DNA of 64,000 nt from Pseudalkalibacillus hwajinpoensis (GTDB lineage: Bacteria; Bacillota; Bacilli; Bacillales; Guptibacillaceae). Position numbers and translations under genes: made by a program. This document shows positions 26,521 through 34,050 of this stretch, piece by piece. The notes beneath the pieces were generated by a model. That model worked only from the letters and a program-made list of their open reading frames with translations. It made no database searches and was not told the origin of the DNA. Numbering within the stretch: the stretch's first letter is position 1; every line of letters starts with the position of its first letter. The stretch covers positions 62,001 through 126,000 of the forward strand of contig NZ_JADFCM010000002.1 in assembly GCF_015234585.1 (NCBI RefSeq). Direction: 5' to 3'.

Positions 26521-26838
26521 CTATGCTGCAGATTGCATCTCAGACATTATAGTTATACAACTTTGGATAGCTCCAGAAGCTCCAAAACCATTATGGTAGA
26601 CGATTGTTTTATTATTTTTCTTACTTATTTCTTTAACCACATCCATCGACACGTGACCGAGTGCACCAACTAAGCAAACCACTATATCCGCTTTTTTTAT
26701 AATGTTCCTAAACTCCTTTTTGTTTCCACCATTCCTTGTTTTTCCTTGATGAAAAAGAACTTTACAACCATGTTTAGCGCCGATCTTTTGATACGTTTTC
26801 TCTTGGCTTCCTCCGAAAATAGCAATTGTTTTATTCAT
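26521..26838 (-). CDS. DUF2325 protein
   Basis: 105 residues, the typical DUF2325 size. Starts with a Rossmann-like strand-loop (KTIAIFGGSQEKTYQKIGAK), then a Lys/Asn loop and KADIVVCLVGALGHVSMDVV, which matches the family pattern. The upstream in-frame ATG at 26883 is rejected since AAGGAG fits the start at 26838. Biochemical role unknown. It lies 41 bp upstream of topB in the same direction, so they are probably co-transcribed. Confidence 0.75.
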   Translation of the reverse strand: MNKTIAIFGGSQEKTYQKIGAKHGCKVLFHQGKTRNGGNKKEFRNIIKKADIVVCLVGALGHVSMDVVKEISKKNNKTIVYHNGFGASGAIQSCITIMSEMQSAA

Positions 26839-26921
26839 AGCAAACACTCCTTGTGTTATTAATTTATAACAAATATACCACAAATAGAACAGTTTGCAAG
26901 TATCATTGTCTTAATATCCTA

Positions 26922-27386
26922 CTAAGGAGTTGTTATCTTATATGATTGTTCTTCCGTATTTCTAACTTTTCCAAAGTGTTCCTGGTAGTCATCTAATAGA
27001 ATATTGGCGACTGATGGATGAATAAATCGGTCTCCCCCAAGAATAATTCTTATACATTCTAATAATTGCTCTGTTTTCATGTTTTTCAATAAAAAGCCTT
27101 GAATATTTCTTTTAAGCAGCTTAAGAATTGAATTATGATTGCTACTTTCTACAGTCGAAAGTACAATTACCTTGGCATTCTTATGAATCAGCGAATCAAT
27201 CCAAGATAGATTTTTCTGGAAGTTCAAGCCTGGTTCAAAAATCACTAAATCGGGATGAAACTCTTTTTCCATTGGAAGCGATACGCTGGTGGTTTCAATT
27301 ATAAAATTGGGAAATGTGAGCTCTAGAAGCTGTTTCACCCCTCTTCGATAATTAATTTGCTCATCAATAATCAATACCCTGGTCAT
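26922..27386 (-). CDS. Receiver-only response-regulator-like protein, Asp replaced
   Basis: 154 residues with the NarL-type receiver fold (RVLIIDEQINYRRGVKQLLE, AKVIVLSTVES, NIQGFLLKNMKTEQLLECIR, and the linker GGDRFIHPSVANILL). The phospho-acceptor Asp is replaced by Glu (LVIFEPG). The DNA-binding LuxR domain that should follow the linker is missing; the chain ends 25 residues later. So it is a truncated or adapted pseudo-receiver that could act by protein contacts. A second Glu-bearing pseudo-receiver is encoded at 11266. Confidence 0.7.
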   Translation of the reverse strand: MTRVLIIDEQINYRRGVKQLLELTFPNFIIETTSVSLPMEKEFHPDLVIFEPGLNFQKNLSWIDSLIHKNAKVIVLSTVESSNHNSILKLLKRNIQGFLLKNMKTEQLLECIRIILGGDRFIHPSVANILLDDYQEHFGKVRNTEEQSYKITTP

Positions 27387-27411
27387 AATGGCCTCGCTTT
27401 CTGAATTTGAA

Positions 27412-27645
27412 TTAATAGCGCTCTTGAATCATATAAAATGATACAAATGAAAAAGGGATAGAGATAAACAATAAGAAGTTTATCGTTTTTTCCATCTTTC
27501 CTGGGATAAAGTAAAAATTGAAGTCGATAATAGCCATTATTAAAAAGGCTAAGAATAACGAAAGAACAAAAGTTAGGATATATGCGAAGGAATATTGCCC
27601 GACAATTTTAATAGTTCTGTTGATCATTCTTCCTAATTTGGACAT
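27412..27645 (-). CDS. Small two-span membrane protein
   Basis: 77 residues with two membrane segments (FAYILTFVLSLFLAFLIMAI and INFLLFISIPFSFVSFYMIQ). Basic N-terminus. It begins 21 bp before a region with a strong terminator upstream, so a promoter must lie in 27646-27669 or transcription reads through. Function unknown. Confidence 0.55.
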   Translation of the reverse strand: MSKLGRMINRTIKIVGQYSFAYILTFVLSLFLAFLIMAIIDFNFYFIPGKMEKTINFLLFISIPFSFVSFYMIQERY

Positions 27646-27669
27646 TTAATTCATTCCTCATCAAAAAAA

Positions 27670-27720
27670 ACGCACCCACAATATAATAGGCGTAAATCTA
27701 CCTAAATATTATGGGTGCGT
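27670..27720 (-). terminator. Terminator after the 27782 gene
   Basis: A long imperfect hairpin with outer stem ACGCACCCA / ATGGGTGCGT and an AATAT/ATATT extension, followed on the minus strand by a run of eight T. Confidence 0.75.
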
Positions 27721-27781
27721 CCCAATCTATTAGTCTATATAACAATTATAATGTAATTTGTCTTAACAAATCAATATATCT

Positions 27782-28420
27782 TTATTCGGGCCAATTCAAT
27801 GGTTTAGGATGAGATATCATAGAGATTTTACCAGCACACAATAAAGCATATTGTCCATACCCCTCGTTATCAACATACCAAACCATCCGTGATGATAGCG
27901 CTAAAGAAGAACGATGGTCATGTAAGGGATATGGAGACTTATATACTTTTTCATTCCACCCCTTCTTAGCTTGAGAGGTATCCGATACAGATAAGAACTT
28001 TTGTGGTGACTTGTTTACAATCCAGCAACCATATTGATTGTCTGGAGCTACATACCAAAGTGCATCATCTCTCTTTGCAGGAACATCTGGTTTCAAAGGA
28101 TAATGAGTATGTTCATACGAAATTGTCTCACCTTTAAATTCGTTAAATACCTCATCCAGTTCATCTTCATTTTCAAATTCTTCGTTATAAAATTCATACT
28201 CCAGTGGTCTCTCCCAGGGAGTAATATCCTGATTTTCGTTGTCTTCTTTGTAAATTATATCTCCGCATCTATAAGCAATTTTAGGATTGTCAGGATCATG
28301 TACCTCATGAACTCCGCACTCGTTTGTAAGTGAATCAAATAGATCGCAATTGACGCGACAAGTTATTGGATTTTTCCTCTTATTAATCTTGGAATTATTT
28401 ATGACTAGCTGAAGTGTCAT
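27782..28420 (-). CDS. Plasmid protein of unknown function
   Basis: 212 residues, unrecognised. The N-terminal 60 residues hold several Cys (ITCRVNCDLFDSLTNECG, then YRCGD), a possible metal site. A strongly acidic stretch follows near 75-100 (NEEFENEDELDEVFNEF). The C-terminal half has many aromatic residues (DDALWYVAPDNQYGCWIVNK, RMVWYVDNEGYGQYALLCAG) and looks beta-rich. AGGAGG precedes the ATG. Its start lies 24 bp from the stop of the membrane gene at 28445. Confidence 0.55.
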   Translation of the reverse strand: MTLQLVINNSKINKRKNPITCRVNCDLFDSLTNECGVHEVHDPDNPKIAYRCGDIIYKEDNENQDITPWERPLEYEFYNEEFENEDELDEVFNEFKGETISYEHTHYPLKPDVPAKRDDALWYVAPDNQYGCWIVNKSPQKFLSVSDTSQAKKGWNEKVYKSPYPLHDHRSSLALSSRMVWYVDNEGYGQYALLCAGKISMISHPKPLNWPE

Positions 28421-28444
28421 TCTCCTGACCTCCTATAGTTGAAT

Positions 28445-29065
28445 TTAAATTGATCTCAAGACAATTGGCATGATGGCTGTTAGTGCTATTAAACTAGATG
28501 AACCTATAAACAAACGCTTGCTCCATCTCCCGTATTCAGGATGATTGAGAAATTTATGAAAGAGTTTCATGAGCAGCCCTATAAATAACATGCCAATAGC
28601 TGCATAAAATGCTGATTTGATAAGTAGGTTCATTACATCAGTCACTAACTGCGGTATTTCTGATTCAGTTGTTGTAAATGAGATGATGAAAAATAATCTT
28701 ATGGTTAAAACAAAAATTGGAACGCCTATTAATATCCCAGTAGACCCTTTAAGAACCATTCCGGTTTTAGTAACGAGAGCATACGCCATTCTTATGACGC
28801 CAATTAGGAACATGATACTAAATAATGTAGAGATGGTGAGAGATATCATAGGCGCTTTACTATTTAAATCATCTGTTAAGTTTGCTACAGTCTGATTCAT
28901 AGTAGTTCCTTCTTTTTTCTCCCCGCTGTCATTTTGAAAAATCGGGAGATTATCCGATGCAGCTAGTACATTCATGGGTAAAGACCCTATGGACAGTAAT
29001 AGAGTCAAGGCTAAGAAGAGTGACTTAGCCTTTGAACCTATCTTAAACATTTGTTGGATCCTCAA
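28445..29065 (-). CDS. Multi-span membrane protein with signal peptide
   Basis: 206 residues. A signal-peptide-like start ending in NVLAAS, an extracytoplasmic linker, and four membrane segments (ISTLFSIMFLIGVIRMAYAL, ILIGVPIFVLTIRLFFIISF, AAIGMLFIGLLMKLF, GSSSLIALTAIMPIVLRSI). The plan resembles small conjugation membrane proteins (TrbC/VirB2-like or PrgH-like) but no motif proves it. It overlaps the next upstream gene by 23 bp, so they share an operon. Confidence 0.55.
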   Translation of the reverse strand: MRIQQMFKIGSKAKSLFLALTLLLSIGSLPMNVLAASDNLPIFQNDSGEKKEGTTMNQTVANLTDDLNSKAPMISLTISTLFSIMFLIGVIRMAYALVTKTGMVLKGSTGILIGVPIFVLTIRLFFIISFTTTESEIPQLVTDVMNLLIKSAFYAAIGMLFIGLLMKLFHKFLNHPEYGRWSKRLFIGSSSLIALTAIMPIVLRSI

Positions 29066-29717
29066 AGTTTAATGGGATATATTCTGACACTAATTCTCTA
29101 GTTACTTCGTAATGAATTTTTCCGCTTACCACGGGATACACCACTTCCATTACTTCTAAAGTGCGGTTATCTTCTCCACATTTTGCAATCATGTACATCC
29201 ACTGCTCTACCATTTTTTTATTTCCTGGTGATTGCTCACGAATTGCCTTCGTGATCTTTTTGACATCAAAAGTAAAATCAAATTGCAGGGTGTGTATTTT
29301 CCCGCTCTTCCCTTTAACCTTTACACTATGTAGAAACTGGTTGAATTTCGACAAATCATTAAATCTACGATATAGAAAAGATGATCTCGATGATTGCTCA
29401 TTCGGCAGAATTACATTTACAGATAGATTTACTTTATCATGATCAAAAGTTCCATCGGGCAATACATCAATTGTAATATCCATGCGCTTGAACATTTTTG
29501 CAAACTGATCAATCCAACTAAACCCAGAAAATGTGATGTGGTCACGAATATTTTCATAGTACTCTTCATCTTGCATTACGTTTGGTATAGCGTGTCCTTG
29601 CAACAGTACATATTGATGTGAATAACGGATCATAATTTCTTCAAGGTTACTACTGGTCTTTTTAATCTCTTCCACAAAATTATCTATTTTTTCGTCCTTT
29701 AAAATCATTAAGGCCAC
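29043..29717 (-). CDS. Unknown protein, operon partner of membrane gene
   Basis: 224 residues, no recognised domain. Mixed alpha/beta; a central part with VLPDGTFDHDKVNLSVNVIL and a SGKIHTLQFDFTFDVKKITK segment. No signal peptide or membrane segment, so cytoplasmic. AGGTGG precedes the ATG. Its stop overlaps the start of the membrane gene, and it lies directly downstream of the AimR/AimP-like pair, so it may be the first target of that switch. Confidence 0.5.
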   Translation of the reverse strand: MALMILKDEKIDNFVEEIKKTSSNLEEIMIRYSHQYVLLQGHAIPNVMQDEEYYENIRDHITFSGFSWIDQFAKMFKRMDITIDVLPDGTFDHDKVNLSVNVILPNEQSSRSSFLYRRFNDLSKFNQFLHSVKVKGKSGKIHTLQFDFTFDVKKITKAIREQSPGNKKMVEQWMYMIAKCGEDNRTLEVMEVVYPVVSGKIHYEVTRELVSEYIPLNFEDPTNV

Positions 29718-29837
29718 CTCTTTTTATTAGTAGTAGAATTGTAGCATTGAAAAAGCAATAATAACGACAGTATTTATAAAAACTTAATATTCTGATAACT
29801 TTAGTATATTACTCGTTTGATTTTCACTAAAAAGTCC

Positions 29838-29905
29838 TGAAAACTAACGATGACATCACCCATATTGAGTGATGTCATCTTTTTTATTATCTTATGTTAG
29901 TTTTC
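29838..29905. terminator. Nested hairpin after aimP-like gene
   Basis: An inner perfect 11-bp stem GATGACATCAC / GTGATGTCATC (29849-29879, 9-nt loop) lies inside an outer 10-bp stem GAAAACTAAC / GTTAGTTTTC (ends near 29838 and 29905). The best T run follows on the plus strand. It overlaps the end of the aimP-like gene and may stop or regulate transcription into the genes at 29717 and below. Confidence 0.6.
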
Positions 29906-30054
29906 TAGCCCATTCCCCCACCTGGATCTCTAACCATCTTAGTGGTGATACCAGAATCAGTGGAGTCTCCTTTAACAAAATCATAATGAGCAAAAGGTGA
30001 GAACATAAATGCAACAATAGTTAAACTAGCAATAAAACGTGTTGTTTTAGACAA
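29905..30054 (-). CDS. aimP: Arbitrium-type signal peptide precursor, AimP-like
   Basis: 49 residues. TTG start with a very strong AAGGGGG site. An export-type N-terminus (SKTTRFIASLTIVAFMFSPF) is followed by a hydrophilic part and a Gly-rich end, VRDPGGGMG. This is the plan of AimP and Phr pro-peptides, which are secreted, cut near the C-terminus and re-imported as 5-7-residue signals. The mature signal is probably within DPGGGMG; known arbitrium signals are SAIRGA and GMPRGA. It lies 76 bp downstream of the AimR-like gene in the same direction, exactly the phage arrangement. Confidence 0.68.
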   Translation of the reverse strand: MSKTTRFIASLTIVAFMFSPFAHYDFVKGDSTDSGITTKMVRDPGGGMG

Positions 30055-30130
30055 CGTAATCCCCCTTGCATGAAATTATTCAACTATATTATACCATAGT
30101 AAATTGAAAAAATTTCCCTTAAATTCCAAT

Positions 30131-31312
30131 TCACCAAATTAATTCTAACTTTTCATCTTTATCTTTACTAAGCTTCTGCAATTGAATAAGAGGCAATTTA
30201 AGATAGAATTTATTCCCTTGTTTTCTGAAAAGCTCAAGAGATTTTCTATACAGTAAAGCATCATTCTCTAGCAATCCCTTATAATAAATCTGAAAAGCAG
30301 ATAGTCGACCATTCTTTTTTTCTAAGTATTCAAGTAAATTATGCGCCTCTTCTTTCTTTCCTTCTTTAACCATTAAATGAAGCCGTTCTCCATCATTAAG
30401 CTGCCTCTCTTCTTCCACATTCTTTGACCAGTAGACCATAGCAAAATCGTATGTTTTGTTAATTTCTTTTTTACGGGCAATCATCGTCGGGGAAGAATAT
30501 TTTTCTAAAATGCTCAGACCAGCTTTAATGTTGTTTTCAATTTCATCGAAGTTTTCAAACAAATAAGATTGTCCTAAAACATGATAACCTGTCGATACAA
30601 ACAACGGAAATTTCGTTGAATAACCCCCTCTTGTAAGCTCAAGCGCTGTTTTCCTTGCATTCTCTAAGTCATTATCTCTTAAGTAACCATGAGCGTAACC
30701 TTCAAGCATCCGAACGTAATAGGCTTCCTTTATGTAAGGATCTGAAATTGTACTAATGACTTCAGGGAGTTCCTTTGTTAATTTCAACATGCTACCATGT
30801 TCATCCATATCAAAGTAAGCGTACATTTTAATAATATGGACCAAGATGCGCATTTCATTTTGTTTTAATTTACGTTGAGTCGTCAAATCTTCTGTTGCTT
30901 TGAGAAGTTCGGCTCCTCGTAAATTTCCTTTGATTCTCATCAGTAGTAAGTAATAAACTGCCGCCCATTCATCATTTGGACGTTTTCCATTCAGTTCTTT
31001 TTCAATAATATATTGAAGGATCTCAGTTTCTCCGTTCATATACGCATATTCCAAACCTAATCGTAAATTAATTGGGCGATCTGTAGATCGAATAAAACCA
31101 AACAACAATTCCCTTTGAGTTTCTACATCATTCTCGTATACCAACTCGATTAATTTTGTGAAATGGAATAAACCTATTCTTATTTGTTCACCTTCAGAGA
31201 AATATTGAGTAACTGCCCCTCCTGATACTTTAAGAGCTTTGGCAATATCATTATTCTTAATTCTCATCCTTTTTTTATCCTGGCATATTTTCTTCATCAG
31301 GTCGTTACTCAT
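30131..31312 (-). CDS. aimR: AimR-like peptide-responsive regulator
   Basis: About 393 residues. An N-terminal helix-turn-helix (MRIKNNDIAKALKVSGGAVT) is followed by TPR-like helices. The C-terminus (FQIYYKGLLENDALLYRKSL, then KFYLKLPLIQLQKLS) matches the AimR signature of SPbeta-group phages (YYLKGL and YIKLPLIEL as I remember them). AimR dimers bind DNA until the partner peptide binds the TPR pocket. The ATG at 31312 is chosen because it follows GGTGGTGGG and begins the conserved part. On this plasmid the output may be transfer, copy number or a lysogeny-like decision. Confidence 0.78.
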   Translation of the reverse strand: MSNDLMKKICQDKKRMRIKNNDIAKALKVSGGAVTQYFSEGEQIRIGLFHFTKLIELVYENDVETQRELLFGFIRSTDRPINLRLGLEYAYMNGETEILQYIIEKELNGKRPNDEWAAVYYLLLMRIKGNLRGAELLKATEDLTTQRKLKQNEMRILVHIIKMYAYFDMDEHGSMLKLTKELPEVISTISDPYIKEAYYVRMLEGYAHGYLRDNDLENARKTALELTRGGYSTKFPLFVSTGYHVLGQSYLFENFDEIENNIKAGLSILEKYSSPTMIARKKEINKTYDFAMVYWSKNVEEERQLNDGERLHLMVKEGKKEEAHNLLEYLEKKNGRLSAFQIYYKGLLENDALLYRKSLELFRKQGNKFYLKLPLIQLQKLSKDKDEKLELIW

Positions 31313-31342
31313 ACTAGTTCCCACCACCATCATTAAATTTTA

Positions 31343-31359
31343 GTAGCAATTACTGCTAC
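31343..31359. promoter_or_regulatory. Palindrome upstream of aimR-like gene
   Basis: GTAGCAATTACTGCTAC, with 6-bp arms GTAGCA / TGCTAC, lies 31 bp before the aimR-like start. It could be an operator (autoregulation) or an mRNA hairpin near the ribosome site. Confidence 0.4.
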
Positions 31360-31527
31360 AGGAAAATCATGTGAGAGCTATAAATATAGCTTAGCAAAAA
31401 GTAGTTACTTTAAGTATTGGGAAATGTATAGTAAAAACTGCTCATAAACCGGCACTTTTGACACGAGGTTTCCCAACATGGTTAAAAATAGAGGTTTCAA
31501 TAGCTATCTACTAGGAATATTGGGAAA

Positions 31528-31587
31528 CCCCTACGCTAGAAGCACAAAATTATACTTCTAGCGTAGGGGGCGACGAACCTTCGTCGC
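31528..31587. terminator. Two tandem perfect hairpins
   Basis: First a perfect 15-bp stem CCCCTACGCTAGAAG / CTTCTAGCGTAGGGG (31528-31569, 12-nt loop). Directly next comes GCGACGA / TCGTCGC (31570-31587, 4-nt loop). They lie between the stop of the 31603 gene and the aimR-like promoter on the minus strand. The first probably ends transcription of the upstream gene. Confidence 0.6.
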
Positions 31588-31602
31588 TTCCCTCCTATTG
31601 CG

Positions 31603-32385
31603 CTAGATTACTTCTTGTAAATCGCTATATTCATATCTCATTTCATCTGGAATCGAGTATTCTTCAGAGACACCAGTTTCCAAACTCATTATATGTTTTA
31701 CATCGACCTTTTTACCTACTTTATTAATATCAATTGCTAGAACATTTCCTTTTTTTATTCTCGCTGCATAACTTTCCCCTACATTCAACCACATCCGACT
31801 ACCGTCCGTAACATGAATGAAGTTCCCTTCGATTCCTACTACATTCACTACCCACTGTTGCACTCCATCTAAAGCATCACTTATTTTGGCTGTTGCGATC
31901 GTTGGATATGTCTCAGGGATAGATTCGACTGGTTCATCATGAATGTCATCAATACTTAGTAGATCTTCCTCCGCAAAATACGGTTCCATAGCAAAATTAT
32001 TATGGTCAGTTGGAGGTACGTCTTCATCTGTATAGGCAAACATGTCATTAGTTGTCTGTTCGCTCGTTGTGATTTCATTTTCAGGTTTAACCGTTCCTAA
32101 TTCTTTTTGAAGGTCATCCAAGAAAGAAATGGATTCATCATCAAGCTCTGATACTTCAGGCTTATAATCCAGATGCTCATTTTTTATGGATGCAAAATTA
32201 TCTTCATTTGGAGCGAGATTTGAAATACCTTCCCGCTCCATTGTACAATCAGAAACTTTTAGTTCTTCTACCATTAAAAAGAACTCAACTTGCTCTTTCA
32301 TACGCATTTCTATTACTCTTTCAAATACGTATTGTTCTATGAGCAAATAAATAATAATGTAAATATCCTGAAGAGCTATAAACAT
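31603..32385 (-). CDS. Acidic plasmid protein of unknown function
   Basis: 260 residues. N-terminal hydrophobic helix (MFIALQDIYIIIYLLIEQYV), a long acidic, probably disordered middle (residues 50-160, rich in Glu, Asp, Asn), and a C-terminal beta-rich 90 residues (VVNVVGIEGNFIHVTDGSRM, AARIKKGNVLAIDINKV) that looks like a small OB- or S1-like barrel. The strong TGGGAGGAA site supports the start at 32385. It starts 20 bp after the helicase stop, so they are one operon. It may be an accessory factor of the helicase. Confidence 0.55.
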   Translation of the reverse strand: MFIALQDIYIIIYLLIEQYVFERVIEMRMKEQVEFFLMVEELKVSDCTMEREGISNLAPNEDNFASIKNEHLDYKPEVSELDDESISFLDDLQKELGTVKPENEITTSEQTTNDMFAYTDEDVPPTDHNNFAMEPYFAEEDLLSIDDIHDEPVESIPETYPTIATAKISDALDGVQQWVVNVVGIEGNFIHVTDGSRMWLNVGESYAARIKKGNVLAIDINKVGKKVDVKHIMSLETGVSEEYSIPDEMRYEYSDLQEVI

Positions 32386-32404
32386 TTATATTCCTCCCAA
32401 AAGT

Positions 32405-34050
32405 TTAATCAAATAAACTGAATCCAAGCTGTCCATCAACTGGTGCGCTCCGTTTCTTTCGCTTCGAAATGGATTCCTCTTCCTGTACTTCAAAAATGTT
32501 GGCATTGTAAGAAGTTCTTTTATCAGCACGTCTTTCAACACTAACCAGATGAGAGAGAATTGCACCATCAGCAACCAGTTCAATTCCAAACGCTGCAATC
32601 AAATCTACTTCAAGCACTCCGTTGTGAAATTCAAAACCTGCAACTTCACATTTTTGAATATTGGCTGATATAGTATCTGCCTTTCTCACCAACACATTAC
32701 GAGTTGCTTCAGTAGAGATATGCTGTCGTACCCAATTAATGAATTGGGTTTGAAGATTAGGTTGTTTCTTCTTACCGATACCAGCTAAAATGGCTCTCGC
32801 TCGATCGGACGTTTCTGCAACCCATTCCTCTGTAGAACCTTTCAGCTTTTTGCCTTTTTTAATGGATTTGATTAACATGCTCTGCAGGTCACCTTCATCT
32901 CCCAACATTGCGGAAAGGCCGTCTGTAGATACATCACCATTAATTGCGCTAGCTGCTTTATTTTTCATCGCGATCAATTCAGCCATTTGCTCTTGATAGG
33001 AATCTTTATAAGCCAGGTAATACAACCGGCATTCTTGATCCTGACCAATACGCCATGCCCTTCTTGAAGCTTGATTGATTGTAAAGAGTGACCAGGAGAA
33101 CTGGTAAAAAATAAGTGTCGGCGTCACTAGTAAATCCAGCCCCACTTTTACTAGTTCCTGAGATACGATAATGACATCGTTGCCCTCTTTCTCAATCTTT
33201 TTCTTTAACCATTCACTCCGCTTATTAGTTTGAGTCGATGAAGTATCTAAGATGTCTACCTTAGCTCCAACTTCTTCTAATACTCTCTTAATGCGTGGTC
33301 TAACATCTCTTCCTGCTACTGAAGAGCCTGTATCTCGGACATAAATGATACTTTTCCGTCCCTCATTCATTTCTCCCTTGATAATTTCCTGTAGCTTTTT
33401 CTCTTTGTTCAACAACCGGTCCTGAGATAAGTGATCAGGTGTCCAAATGACCTCTCTATCGCCTTCCTCGTTTTTAAATAATACAGAAGGATAAGTGAAT
33501 GGATTATCGGGATAAGCAATACCTGTAGAAGTAAGTGGTAGATAAAGCTTATGACCGTCATCTCTACTGTCAATTTCACTTTCAAATGTAGAGATCATTT
33601 TCTGATATTCTGTTCTTAACTCACTATCCATATCTACTAGAATCGTCGGGACATTGACCAACTCTACGGGATCTGGCCAAACATCTACCAAACGAACCAA
33701 TAATGTATTTTGAACAAGGAATTTACCAAAGACAAAAGGAGATATACCAGGTAAAACCTTCTCCGTTCGTTTGGTCCCGCCTCTACTTTGTTTATTTGAA
33801 TACTCGCCACGATCATCAAAGTCCACTGTAGTCGTTTCAATATTCCCGAACTCTTCATTCCATTTGCGAACCTCAGAATACTTATAACCATTCTTCACCA
33901 TTTCATGTGGGAACAGGCGCCAAAGTAAGTAATAAACATCCTCTGCTTTTCCTCCGAAAAGAGTACCGGTTCCTCCAACTACTTTTTTAGAGGCTGCCAC
34001 TAAACTCCCTAATGAATTTCCTTGAGCACTCATTCCGGACTTCAATAGCA
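32405..34050 (-). CDS. SNF2/DEAD-type helicase, 3' exon
   Basis: Second exon of the split helicase. It resumes just after the DEIHE box (LLLKSGMSAQGNSLGSLVAA), then shows VVGGTGTLFGG (motif III), the second RecA domain, VIIVSQELVKVGLDLLVTPT and ASRRAWRIGQDQECRLYYL (motifs V and VI of SNF2-like enzymes). The ribosome-site-like ATG at 34078 lies within the intron end and is not a real start. Joined with 36667-38344 the product has 1107 residues. A plasmid ATP-dependent DNA translocase or helicase, probably for replication. Confidence 0.8.

Noticed and set aside
28445..29065. Membrane protein as a conjugation pilin or channel subunit
   Set aside because: The topology is compatible, but no VirB4, coupling protein or relaxase is in the window and no motif is specific.
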